Part shown: piece by piece, positions 1 to 10,089 of the stretch
How positions within the stretch are numbered: position 1 is the first letter of the stretch
Layout: each line of letters opens with the position of its first letter
NCBI GenBank assembly: GCA_944472135.2
Contig: OX235263.1
Span: 3,331,517-3,395,516, forward strand
Direction of reading: 5' to 3'
Source of the DNA: Trichobilharzia regenti
Lineage: Eukaryota > Platyhelminthes > Trematoda > Strigeidida > Schistosomatidae
DNA: 64,000 bases
Notes under the pieces: generated by a model
Databases searched by the model: none
What the model was told of the DNA's origin: nothing
What the model saw: the letters and a program-made list of their open reading frames with translations, nothing else
Made by a program: the position numbers and the translations under genes

Positions 1-1973
1 ACCCGTAGTTTGATCGTGCACCTTTATGCTTTCTTTATACCATGGTAAATGAATACATCCTTGAACGCTCGTTAGTGGTGTATTCTTCCTTCGCAAGTTG
101 AGACGGTGTTAGGAGCATCCTGGTCAACAGGTTGTATGCCTCAGTTCAAAGAGTCGGCAGGTAGTGTGACCGAAGCTCAGTTCTAGCACGATATATTGTC
201 ACACAACAATCCTGAGCTTTATTTTCAGTTAAAGACAACTGGAAACTAGCTCAAAATCGTTCACAGGTCGAAACTAACTGATCTCATTTTACGTTAGAAG
301 AATGGCTTTGTGCTCTTTTTTAGTGACTACTAGCTGAGCTGCCAGTGATTCCAGCAGAATTGGCCTGTTGATTCCGTTTTTCTGGGTCCACTATTTGACA
401 TGGAACTTGTCTTACAGGGTAATCTATCCAGGTTTCCCTGTGTTGGCTCTTTTGGTGCCAGTTTTTCCGTTATTGGTCAAAAGTTTGCCTCAGGCCCTGA
501 GATCATTGATACGTTGTCTATGCTCACGTGCTCTTCTCTGGGTCGTCCTCCCTAAAATATTTGATAGGCGATGTGCGCATATAGTTCAAGAGAGGGGTTA
601 GGGTCTTAAACATCCAGTGCCTCCCGCACAATCCCTTGGAGGCCTGGTATACAATCCTGCCACAGCGTTGTGTGTTTGTTTCACGTTGAGCTCACCAACT
701 GTAGTGATTGGTCATACTTAAGGTAGACCTTAATCAACCGCTCACCCTAATAACCTCTTCCTTTAATACTTCAATCAGCATTCTACCAAACGTGTTAGTA
801 CCTATTAACGAACCCTAGGTAAAAAGGCCTGTAACTTGGTAGTGTGCTCCGGTGGGAATTATATTTCTACCGTAGATTAAGTATTGATCTTAATAAATAA
901 GAATATTGTACAACTTGTCTGTCAACTGGCTTGGTTCGGAACCTCAGGAGTGCGCTCAATGATAGCACAACGATTGGGCGAGCCATGTGCAAGCAGACAC
1001 ACAGGAAAAAAGATGGCGTGGCGCCAGAGTACATGAATGCGTTAAAACAAGACTTCACACATTCAGGATGCACCACATACTCATCTCATCCTTCTTAATT
1101 CCTTAAACCCTAACTAGATCTGAGTGGCCTCTGCATAGTGTTGTATAGGTCTTACACTACGACGCAGGACTATATCTGCGTCATGTCTCATAAAAACGGC
1201 ATAATTGTTTTGAGTCGTTAATCAAGTTCATAAAGTCAAGTGAAATTAAGCTGAGAACTTTCAACGATCAATTTGTTTATCCGTGGAGACTGAAACACAT
1301 GGTAGCCACTATAATTTTTAAGGTACAAGAACTCGGCGGCGGCTTCATGGTACGATTGTTTATTTCTATAATATATCCCCATGATCGCTAATAAATACAA
1401 TTTTGAGAAGTCGTGACAGTTATATCCTACCTTCTACAGTTTAGGTGGTGTTGAGGACAAATATACGCTGTTCACTTGTTGACCATAACCATCAGCAAGA
1501 AACGGGAGGAAGTTTGTGTTGCTACTCAACTCTGGTGGCGACGTCAGTGAAAGGTTTGCAGTTTAACATTTATTGGAACCTGTTCGGATCACTTGTACAA
1601 TAATCGAACAATTTAAAATTTTGAAAAAGTATTAATTTATGATACTTCATGGTTGTAATTTACAACATAACCTATTCCGCCTGTAAAAATGCTGTGTATT
1701 TCTTGTAAACGTATCTGTTTATGCGAAATATAAATTATTATCTTTAAAGTGTGGCCGCCATGTTAGGTAGGCCAGGCTAAGGTGTCAGCTGGTAGTTTGG
1801 CTAAAGCTGAAATCTAACAGTATTGGTGGATACACAGCAATCGTGAGAGTGCTTTTTAGCCGAAACCAAGTATGAATGAGCTGGAAGTCTTTCAGGCAAC
1901 GTAACCTACTGATTTCCTAGACTACAGTGGAAATACCAGGTAACCTATTAGTTCTTGCGGTCTTGAGGATGAG
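1..1973. other. No recognised gene or element
   Basis: I see no open reading frame with recognisable motifs, no RNA gene and no clear repeat. Two segments (about 150-230 and 1785-1865) look faintly alike around 'GTAGTxTGxCxxAAGCT', which could be an old repeat, but the similarity is too weak to name. Confidence 0.4.
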
Positions 1974-2167
1974 TGTGGTGATTGACAATTTCTATCTCTG
2001 TATTGTTTAAATACTTACTGTTGACTGTTAATATGTTTCATATATGAATTGCAGAATAATTCCGCTAAATACAAATTCCTGAGTTCTGCCCTCTCTGTGT
2101 TTTGTTTGGATTCTTGTAATTCGGTCATCTCGAAATGCTAATACTATGATAACAATTAATTACAACA
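1974..2167 (+). repeat. 5' LTR of the gag-only element
   Basis: This 194-bp repeat starts TG and ends CA. Its first ~155 bp are identical to the 3' LTR, while about seven substitutions fall in the last ~38 bp. It is flanked on the left by ATGAG. Confidence 0.88.
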
Positions 2168-2184
2168 AATTGGCGTCGCGATGG
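2168..2184 (+). other. Putative primer-binding site
   Basis: Directly after the 5' LTR the sequence reads TTGGCGTCGCGATGG. A TGG start two or three bases after the LTR is the usual place and form of a tRNA primer-binding site. The cognate tRNA was not identified. The site overlaps the gag start codon at 2181. Confidence 0.5.
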
Positions 2185-3620
2185 AACTAAATAAACTGAG
2201 AAAATTTCCTCTTAATGGTTCTCCGCGGGAGATTGCTGATTATTTGGAATGCTTCGATGCGTGGTGCATTTCCAAGAATGTTCGGAATGACAAAATACCC
2301 GCTCATTTCATCACTGCTATTGGGCTTGATGCATATAGCCTGGTGAAGAATCTGGCGTTTCCAGATAAACCAATTTCTCTGTCATATGGCAAGATTCGTG
2401 AAATTCTGATAAATCACTTTCATGTAACTACATTTGAGACCAGAGAGAGGGCTCAATTCAATAAACTTGTTCGTGCTCCCAACCAGAAGATAAGAGACTA
2501 TATTCTGCAACTCCAAATACAAGCTTCAAAGTGTAACTTTGGAGATCAGCTGTATACTCAACTACGTGATCGTCTAATTGCTGGAATCAATATTCCTAAG
2601 TTAGAGAAAGAGTTAATTCAGATTCCTTCTTGTACCTTTCAAACTGCTAAATATTTATGTATTACATATGAAGATGTCAATAGTGAATACTCTGCTCCCA
2701 CTACGTCAGTATCTGATGTCATGTTGTCCAAAGTCGAAAATACAAGTGGTCATGGAAAGCAATCCAAACCGTCGTCCACATATAATGGAGTGCAGCGAGA
2801 GATCAAAAACATTAAACCGTGTTTATCCTGTGGAAAGTTACATCTACGAAGCACCTGCCGTTTTAGGGGTGCTAAGTGTCACAAATGTGGTAAAGTTGGA
2901 CACATCAAGACTGTTTGCAGAAGTTCGAATACTTATGTTGCTCAACATTCTTATAATTCTCCCAAGCTGTCTAGTAAAATGGAGTCAATGTGTCTTTCAA
3001 CTTTTCAAAATACTCAAGCTAATCCAATGAAAACCTCCACTACAAGTTCGGCAACTCAAGTGTCAACTGTTTTCAAAAATGAGGTAGCTGAGTTACAATG
3101 TGAACTGTCGAAAACACGAAAAGACCTGAATGAGATGAGAGAGCAACTGATTAAAATTGAGGAATTACTGCATATGCATAGACTGCGTCTGTCGAATGCA
3201 GAGCATACAAGTACCCGTGAAAGTCCTGCAAAACTTTTCAAATCTCGAATTCTCAGAAAACATCTGATGTCCACCACTTCTAATGTACATTATTACAAGG
3301 GGAATGATTATAGCCCTTCTGTTGGAATGATACTACATAAAATGGGAAATCGAATGGTGAAGATATTAGACATCAAAGATCACTCAGGTCATAATAGACA
3401 CCTGGACAAAGTGACAATAAATGAAGTAGGTCGTTCCGGTTATAATTGTAGTTATTCCGTTACTAATCCTGATTTTGTAGATAATTCAGAAATAGGTCCA
3501 GATAATACTGATGAAAATAATATCACAGAATCAGTTAGGTCGAAGCTACTTGCAAGCAAACCGAGACATCGTTATAAATACGCAAGGAGATATTCGAGGT
3601 GTGGCGGATGTGGTGATTGA
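2181..3620 (+). CDS. gag: Gag polyprotein with zinc knuckles, fused to a pol C-terminal tail
   Basis: Gypsy-type Gag of 479 residues with an uninterrupted frame. Residues about 1-175 resemble the capsid/retrotransposon Gag region: an AHFITAIG helix, the TFETRERAQF segment and the LRDRLIAGI motif usual in Gypsy Gag. Residues about 214-247 hold two zinc knuckles, a CX2CX3HX4C followed by a canonical CX2CX4HX4C (CHKCGKVGH). A leucine/glutamate-rich predicted coiled coil follows at about 298-340. Near residues 380-415 the pattern GMIL-x5-NRMVKIL-x10-RHLDKV resembles the C-terminal tail of Gypsy integrase (GxVxxRxGxxMYxV...RHxxQL). This suggests that an internal deletion joined gag to the end of pol in frame. 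The ATG at 2181 was chosen because it lies just after the primer-binding site. The last three codons and the stop lie inside the 3' LTR. Family knowledge: Gag forms the particle that packages element RNA. Whether this protein is made is unknown. Confidence 0.85.
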   Translation: MELNKLRKFPLNGSPREIADYLECFDAWCISKNVRNDKIPAHFITAIGLDAYSLVKNLAFPDKPISLSYGKIREILINHFHVTTFETRERAQFNKLVRAPNQKIRDYILQLQIQASKCNFGDQLYTQLRDRLIAGINIPKLEKELIQIPSCTFQTAKYLCITYEDVNSEYSAPTTSVSDVMLSKVENTSGHGKQSKPSSTYNGVQREIKNIKPCLSCGKLHLRSTCRFRGAKCHKCGKVGHIKTVCRSSNTYVAQHSYNSPKLSSKMESMCLSTFQNTQANPMKTSTTSSATQVSTVFKNEVAELQCELSKTRKDLNEMREQLIKIEELLHMHRLRLSNAEHTSTRESPAKLFKSRILRKHLMSTTSNVHYYKGNDYSPSVGMILHKMGNRMVKILDIKDHSGHNRHLDKVTINEVGRSGYNCSYSVTNPDFVDNSEIGPDNTDENNITESVRSKLLASKPRHRYKYARRYSRCGGCGD

Positions 3621-3802
3621 CAATTTCTATCTCTGTATTGTTTAAATACTTACTGTTGACTGTTAATATGTTTCATATATGAATTGCAGAATAATTCCGC
3701 TAAATACAAATTCCTGAGTTCTGCCCTCTCTGTGTTTTGTTTGGATTCTTGTAATTCGGTCATCTTGAAATACTAATATTACGATTACAATAAATTACTA
3801 CA
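3609..3802 (+). repeat. 3' LTR of the gag-only element
   Basis: This is the partner of the 1974-2167 repeat, with the same length and TG/CA ends, followed by the ATGAG target duplication. It carries AATAAA-like CAATAAATT near its end, which the 5' LTR lacks. Confidence 0.88.
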
Positions 3803-3807
3803 ATGAG

Positions 3808-4494
3808 TCATAGGCAATCTGCCCTGCCATGCATGGCCCAGCGAAGCGATAAATGACTTCATTTGTTGATACCCCGAATCAACTTGGTCATTTCTGTTTT
3901 CCAAATTAACCCTCAATCACATAACATTGCTCGGCGAGGAAGATGATATTCTCGCATGCATAACAGATGTTCCAGGATCACTGTCTAGAATAACAATGTA
4001 ATCTGCACACTTTGAGACGTCAGGAGATTCCTCTTCTGAAAAGTCAGTCCCTGAAACGCTAAAGTGACAGCCATTAGTACAACACTGATGAAACTAAACA
4101 AAATTGGACAGCGTGCACATATGACCTTCATCTTTACCTGTCACCAAATGAGACGACAACAACCCATAAAACCTTGTACGGTTATATGGGCAGAAGGTAT
4201 TAAATTGGTGTGATACAGTTTCTGGGTAATCCTCAGCTTGACACTGTTACAGAACTTCACCGTCGACGCAATAATATTGATAATTAACCAGCGCTCCGAA
4301 GCATGAACGAGGGTCAAAGTACTACCTATGTCTGCCTGCTCTACATGGGTTTGTTTTTCCTGATCTCTATTCTGTCTATGCATGGTTAGTGAATCTAGAA
4401 ATTTAGACATTATTTTAGATCAGGCAACCCGTTTATGATAATCACAGACTGTCAATGAATTTATCCCTAAGTTCCTATTGTTAAGAAGACGCCC
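3808..4494. other. No recognised gene
   Basis: No coding signature was found. The last ~40 bp (from about 4455) resemble 8478-8530, which precedes the BEL/Pao gag start there, so this end is probably a leftover of that element. Confidence 0.35.
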
Positions 4495-4965
4495 CACACC
4501 GATAAATTATTATTATTGTTCCCTCGGGTTCCTAGCGGAACATAGAGCTTCAACTGCACGTCTCCACTTGCTTCTGTCTTCAGATGTACTTTTCACCTGC
4601 ATTCATGTTAGTCCATACTCTCTCAACTCCTCTTCACATGATCTCCTCCATGTCACCCTTGCACTGACGACCCACTCGCCTATTCCCTTTCGGACTCCAC
4701 TGGAGTGATGGCCTGACGCGCGGCCTCCTCAGCCAGTGTCCAATCCATCTCCACTTTCTCCTACACATCTGTTGGGCGATTGGTTCTCGTTTTGTATGTT
4801 TGTTCCCATAGTTCCTTCTCGGTGATTCTTTCCGGCCCAGCCATCTGATCTTCAGTATTGAGCGAAGACAGTTGTTGGTCGATAAAGGTCTGCAACAGGC
4901 TGTTGGAAGTATTCTTTGTGATCCCCAAGTTTCTGATCCGTATAGAACAACTGACTGACTTGACG
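4495..4965 (-). mobile_element. RTE-A (SR2-like) retroelement, 3' fragment
   Basis: Read on the - strand, this matches the 3' end of the RTE element at 53815-54720. It has the same WRWIxH and RPRxTWRRxCEEE segments and the same GTTCC(A)CTAGGAACCC-like stretch followed by an ATT-rich tail. It is 5' truncated and broken by frameshifts. Confidence 0.7.
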
Positions 4966-4969
4966 TGGT

Positions 4970-5471
4970 TTACGAGACGTGACTGACACTATCATTACCC
5001 TTAACAGCCTGAAATAATTTCCTTACAATCATCGAAGGTCTTCCGAATCTTTGATGTAGTATACTCATAGCTTCAGAGCATCCTTCATTAGGGGGCATGA
5101 ACTTACAGGACTGTATTGCTCTTGAAGCAACTCCAGTGCGGTACCTCACCAAATACATCAACGTCATTTCATCATTTAATAAAAAAACTACTCAGCATGA
5201 TTTCAAACTCCTTTACCAACTGTAAATTGTTAGCTTGGTTTCCGTCGAAACACTGAGGTTCAAATTTAAGCCTATTATCCCTAGACTGCGAAATATGAAC
5301 AACAAACTCATCATGCTGAGCATCAAATACATCGTTACATGTAACAGACAAGTCAGCATGACTTACTTTCCTGTTTGCTTTCAAGATGCTCTGTCCCTTC
5401 GTTGACCGAGGCATCATTGAACGTAGCAAATATTCCAGATAATTCTTGTTCAAAGAAGACTTGGACGGCAC
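4970..5471 (-). pseudogene. BEL/Pao gag, N-terminal fragment
   Basis: The - strand translation parallels the gag at 61077-62306: a GQSxLxANRKVSH start region, FEPxCFDGN, FVKEFEIMLSSF, then YLVRYRTGVASRAIQ and LHQRFGRPSMIVR. The reading frame is split by a stop near 5170, and the copy ends where the RTE fragment begins. Only the first third of gag (DUF1759-type region) remains. Confidence 0.75.
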
Positions 5472-6237
5472 CAGGAAAGACAGTGAGAAACTGTCACCAA
5501 CTGTCAGAAGCTGTCAATCACGTCTCATAAAGCGTTAATGCCCAGCCATTACCAAGCTGGGCCTTTCGCTGTCCCTCGAGCATTTTAAGAAAAGCTTAGT
5601 ATCACCGGACGCAAAACTTATAGGTCCAACAACAACAGCTTCTGATGCATCACTAAGTTCGCCGACTTGTATCACTCAGTCATCGTTGGTATTGTCATCC
5701 ACAGGGAAGGGACGTCCATGAACTCACGTGTCTTCTGCTATGACCATGCTAGTATAGGTCCGCTTGAAAGGACAAATGTCAATGGTCAGTTTAGTGAGGA
5801 TAAGCCAACTGTGTATGAGAGTGTAGTTGTTAAACTGACTTGCACGAATAAAGGTCTTTCAAGTTTCAAGTTACTATGTGAATGTTATTTTCGTTGGTGT
5901 AAATTACTCTGTGTCTACTCTTGGTTAATCAGATACGTCGTATGTTTGTTAGTCATCTACATTCCACAGTACAATGTAATGGGCGTGTCACCGTTCAGAT
6001 TGAGGATATAGATGATAGAGGGACGCAGCAAATGAACTCTGCAACGATTTTCCAACCTAGGGGGTCAACCTGAGAAGAGTAGTTGGCGTACTGCTGTAAG
6101 TAAGTTTTTTCTATCTTCTTTCTGAACAGCGACCGATGAGACGATGACTGGCAGATTGATGAGCCGCGAAAATTATGGGGAAGTTGGTTTTGAGCAAACA
6201 GCATGAATTGATCGTTCAATCGTCAATTACATTGACA
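5472..6237. mobile_element. BEL/Pao leader and presumed LTR modules, rearranged
   Basis: Positions 5472-5620 match the leader upstream of the 62306 gag start, with the shared GGACGCAAAA end. Positions 5797-6108 and 6117-6237 match 62831-63145 and 62705-62830, but in swapped order. Positions 5600-5760 are repeated in inverted orientation at 6690-6830. LTR boundaries cannot be fixed here. Confidence 0.55.
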
Positions 6238-6697
6238 CGTAACGTTTTTGAGACCATGAAAGGTAATGGATCACAGTTAAAAGATAATTCAAAGGAACTC
6301 GCAGGGATTACCAGTTCGTCCGCAAAGAAAGTTCACAAAGATCAGTTCACGTCAAGAGGAGGAGGGTTTAGAGCACGAGTTGGATGATATTATGAGCCTG
6401 GTGAGACATAGTGCCAATCAAGCCTTGAGCAAGTTTGCTAGTAAACTGCATCATATCACTGAAATAGAGAAATCAGAGAGCGAAACGCAATCATTTATGA
6501 CGAAAGGGTCTCAGAGAGGCGGATATCGAGAAAGCTTTATGGTGTCCAGTAATCCATACAAATCTAATGAGTGTGACAGCTTTCGTGGAACGTCCCCAAC
6601 AGATAGGTTACAAGTTGCGAGACAAACACGGTTGTGTTTTACACGTTTGCAAGAAGTGCATACAAAGGTGAACTGTGAAGCAGTGAGCAAGTCATAG
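6238..6697 (+). pseudogene. BEL/Pao gag, middle fragment in inverted orientation
   Basis: The + strand translation shows the MKGNGSQLKDNSKEL segment, then a second frame with DDIMSLVRHSANQALSKF and the NCEAVSKS end of a zinc knuckle whose cysteines are degraded. The same segments occur on the - strand at 7400-7900 and 61400-61900. A frame change lies near 6380. Confidence 0.7.
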
Positions 6698-6859
6698 CAG
6701 AAGTCACGTGAGTTCATGGAATTTTCTTTCACTGTGGATGACAACACCAACGACGACTGAGTGATACAATTTGATGGACTTAGTGGTGCATCAGAAGCTG
6801 TTGTTTTTTGACCTTTAGAAGGTTGTATAACTGCAAGATTACCACCACTGCTGTCTTTT

Positions 6860-8370
6860 ATTATCAGCTCCATTTATCCTTAACATCTTTCAATAGGTGG
6901 ACTACACGCGGATCATTTACACTGACGGTCTCATGAGTTATCCATACCTTCTGCAACCGCATCTGCCTCTAATTGTACTTCACGTTCACAGTGTACAGAA
7001 CCTTTGTTCAACTCAGTAGTAGTGGGTATTCCGTTCATCTCATCATGATCAGCCAAAGACAAATGTGTTCTATTATGACCATTGTCACGCACATCATTTT
7101 TACCGCCTTTGCATGATCGACTTTATCATTTTCAAACTTTAATAACAGCAGGAGAAAATTTGGTTTCTTCTTCATAAATCCTTAAAGATTTTATGCCTTT
7201 ACTCTGACCTTGGAAACTTGTGTAGTTAGAACTGGACTCTGAAACTGTATCTCTCTTCTTCCGAACAAACGTCGGTGTAGTCCATGACACTCTATTCAAC
7301 AATGGCTTACTAGTCGCAACTACAAGCTTCTCCACTCCACCTTTATCGTCACATCATTCGGAGTCTGGTCTTGATGACGCTGATTTCATATTTAGCTTAC
7401 TACTGAACTTGCTCACTGCTTCACAGTTCGCCTTTGTATGCACTTTCTGGAAGCGGAAGAAACATGGCTGTGTTTGTCTCGCAGCGTGTAACCTATTTGT
7501 TGGGGATGTCCCACGAAAGCTGCCACGGTCAATAGGTTTGTATGGATTACTGGGCACCATAAAGCTTTCTCGATATTCGCTTCTCTGAGACCCTTTCGTC
7601 AGAAATGATTGCGTTTTTCCCTCTGACCTCTCATTTTCAGAAGCCGGATGCAATATACTGGCCTATTTACTCATAGTATGATTAGCATTATCTGTCACTA
7701 ATCTTAGTATATCGTCGAACCCTGCCTCTAAACTTTCGTCCTGTATGGGAGGGATTATCTTCACCCATTCCCTTTGTAGTCGAGTAGGAAGGCGTCTCAC
7801 TATTATCTCTGGGACGGAACTGGATTTCAGATCGCTCCTCCAATTCATCGAAATCAACGTATGCTTGTAGGTCATCAAATTATCCAAAATCTCAGTGAGC
7901 GTCTTGGAGTTATCTCGTAGTTGTCTACCATTATCTTTAACAGCCTAGAATACATTGCTTACAATCATCGAATGTCTTCCCAATCTTTGATTTAGGACAC
8001 TCATCGCCCCAGTATTTCCTTCGTTTTTGGGCATAACCTCATAGCATTTTATAGCTCTTGCAGCGACACCAGTGCGGTACCTCAACAAATACATTAACTT
8101 CATTTCGTTATTTAAAATAAAACCACTCAGCCTGTCCTCAAACTCCTTTTTAAAATGTGGGCAGCCAGCAGTGTTTCCATCTAAGTCACGAGGTTCAAAC
8201 TTGGGGAGCCCTAAAGCCCTATTCCCCTAAAGGGCGAAGCATGATCACCAGACTCATCATGCTGAGCATCATGCATATCATTACAATTAACAGGTAGCTC
8301 ATCGTCGCCTACTTTTTTGCTTTCTTTCATGTTGCCACGTCCCTATCTTGACCCAGGCATCATCCAACCT
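6860..8370 (-). pseudogene. BEL/Pao gag, near full length but broken
   Basis: Read from 8370 downwards, the - strand gives the gag start region (VNCNDMHDAQHDE), the capsid-like part near 8100-7960, the RRLPTRLQREWVKI segment near 7790, DDILRLV, and a decayed zinc-knuckle region near 7400-7530. A protease-side remnant lies near 7130-7330. Several stops and frameshifts interrupt it. The copy has lost pol. Confidence 0.72.
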
Positions 8371-8548
8371 CACCAAAGAATCCAAAGTGCGTTGATTATG
8401 CGTATCCAAAGAGAAGCTGGCTTCAGACCCAGCAAATAATCCCGAAAGTTCCAGACTGAACTCCAGAAAACGAATAAAAACAGTCAAGGAACTTATCCCT
8501 AAGTTCCTATTGTTATGAAGATGCTCCACACACATAAATACTATGTAC

Positions 8549-9429
8549 GGCGAAGTTAAACTTTCGACACCACTAACTGCCAATCAGCGAATTATCCAAT
8601 GAGATTCACGAACGATGTCGAATTATCCAATGAGGTTCACGAACGCAGTTCAACGTTGTATAGCGCTTGATTCATTTCTAATGCGTGACCTTACAAAGCT
8701 ATTGTTGCAATTCGAGGAGGTTAGCGTTTTCCAGGATTTCCTGGATTTGAGTTGCGCCGGAAAGAGCGAATTTGTTTGTGTGGTGGTATCATGACTTTAC
8801 AAAGCTATACCAAATCAACTGATGGGTTTGTTCATCATTGTGCTATATGTTTGAAGCCTACTAACGCTGGAGAGAGTAAGCTGATAATTTTAATATTTCG
8901 TAGGAACTTTTTTCGGTAGGTCGCTTCTCTCCCTAAGGATAGCAGATAGAAAAGCAACTACTCTTATACCTATTATTACCAGACTTGTTAAGCGGGGGTC
9001 AATTATACACACCGACAAGTGGAAAGGCTACAATTCACTGTCATCTCTGGGATATATTCATCATAGAGTCAACCATTCAAGTGATTTTGTGGATCCCGTT
9101 ACAAGGACACATACAAATTCTATTGAAGGATTTTGGGTTAGGTTGAAAAATAGGATAAGGGCTATAAATGGATCTAATTTATGGTCATTTGGATGAATAT
9201 ATGTACAGGATATGGTGTAAATTCTCCATTGACAGTCCCATGCTCAACTGGAAGATGTTTCTATCACATGTTCGAGAAAGATACCCCATGTAACTTTTTT
9301 ATTCTCTATTTTATGCTTTTTTCTACAAATATACATTTCCATTCATCATATATGCCTCTTTAATGTGACTGGTCCGTTCAGGGTCGTTTTCTGATTGGTT
9401 GTTAGTGGTGTCGAAAGTTTAACTTTGCC
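8549..9429 (+). mobile_element. Merlin DNA transposon, complete ends
   Basis: Terminal inverted repeats of about 39 bp, starting GGC(G/A)AAGTTAAAC, lie at 8549-8587 and 9391-9429. The 8-bp sequence CTATGTAC flanks both ends (8541-8548 and 9430-9437). Merlin elements make 8-9-bp target duplications, and the interior encodes the C-terminal half of a Merlin/IS1016-like transposase. The 881-bp unit is internally deleted and therefore non-autonomous. A 31-bp tandem duplication lies just inside the left repeat (about 8588-8648). Confidence 0.87.
8948..9293 (+). pseudogene. Merlin transposase, C-terminal fragment
   Basis: The frame shows IIHTDKWKGY (probable second catalytic Asp), a VNHSSDFVDP segment, then THTNSIEGFW (catalytic Glu) and LKNRIRAING. 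This order is typical of Merlin/ISXO2-like DDE transposases. A one-base shift near 9175 moves the end into another frame, which reads HLDEYMYRIWCKF up to the TAA at 9291. The first catalytic Asp and the zinc-ribbon start are missing, so the enzyme cannot be active as encoded. Confidence 0.82.
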
Positions 9430-9496
9430 CTATGTACTTTTAGACTTCAACTCAAAAACACCAGCATTGTAAGAAGGAAGTTATATTGTTTGGCAG

Positions 9497-9743
9497 TTAA
9501 AGTGGAGAACAGAACATGTCTACAAACAAATGTTTCATACAAACTTACTATGTAATTTAATTTGTTTTCGTACGTCTTCGTCGAACTTGTACACGATCGA
9601 ACCATTCGCGCCTTCGAGTTGCCCACCAATGGCTTCTAGTTCCAATGTTATCTTCCATTTGGCACAAACAGATTTATCGTTCTTTGAGCTTGTTGGTATG
9701 ATTAGTACACATGTAATTTTTGATTCAGTCCATTTCAAGACGA
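9497..9743 (-). CDS. Candidate last two exons of an unidentified gene
   Basis: The - strand carries a 195-nt open stretch (9743-9549) beginning VLKWTESKITCVLIIP and ending YKFDEDVRKQIKLH. It runs into a good donor (A|GTAAGT at 9548). After a 29-bp intron, an acceptor TTTGTAG opens 23 nt (9519-9497) encoding NMFCSPL and a stop. The composition looks like a real protein (charged, no low complexity), but I do not recognise the family. The upstream acceptor (AATAAG|TCG) lacks a pyrimidine tract and abuts a SINE tail, so the 5' exon boundary is weak. Without splicing the frame would end KLHSKFV. It could also be a relic of a retrocopied gene. Confidence 0.35.
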
Positions 9744-9759
9744 CTTATTTATTTATTTT

Positions 9760-9950
9760 TTTGATAACAGCTTGATTTCACACTGTATTTTTGGTACATG
9801 TATGGAATTTTCAGCATGGATATCGGTATCCCAAAATTCTCAGGCAGACTATAGATATCAGGTGTGCGTCGGGGTGGGCTCGAAACCGGGGCCATGTGCA
9901 TAGTCGGCGAGATCCCTAACCACTGTGCCACCGACGCCGCACTAGCTAGT
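9760..9950 (-). mobile_element. tRNA-like SINE (GGCACAGTGG family)
   Basis: On the - strand, a GTCGGTGGCACAGTGGTTAG head gives a pol III A box, and a GGTTTCGAGCCC stretch is the B box with one change. A 3' body and an AAATAAATAA tail follow. The same family occurs at 25385-25570 and, partly, 48755-48835. Confidence 0.75.
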
Positions 9951-10089
9951 GTCTTAGTTAATCTACCGCTGAGTTGCGCGCCTGTAGACTGCGGAATGCA
10001 AGTTACACCCTGTGCAATGAAAGATTGTTTTAGACAACGTCGGAACGCAACTTAGGTCTATTTCAAGCGGAAAAAATGGACACAAGCGT

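Larger units (their letters stand above)
1974..3802 (+). mobile_element. Complete gag-only LTR retrotransposon (Gypsy-type, non-autonomous)
   Basis: Two 194-bp direct repeats (1974-2167 and 3609-3802) both begin TGTGGTGATT and end in CA. They enclose one open reading frame of 479 codons. The 5-bp sequence ATGAG lies immediately before the first repeat (1969-1973) and immediately after the second (3803-3807), which is the target duplication of an LTR-element insertion. A primer-binding-like stretch follows the 5' LTR. Nothing for protease, reverse transcriptase, RNase H or the integrase core is present. The 1.83-kb unit therefore has both ends and its target duplication, but would depend on a relative for reverse transcription and integration. 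The purine-rich stretch before the 3' LTR is weak. Gag sequence character (Gypsy-like capsid region, two zinc knuckles) gives the family placement. Confidence 0.88.
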
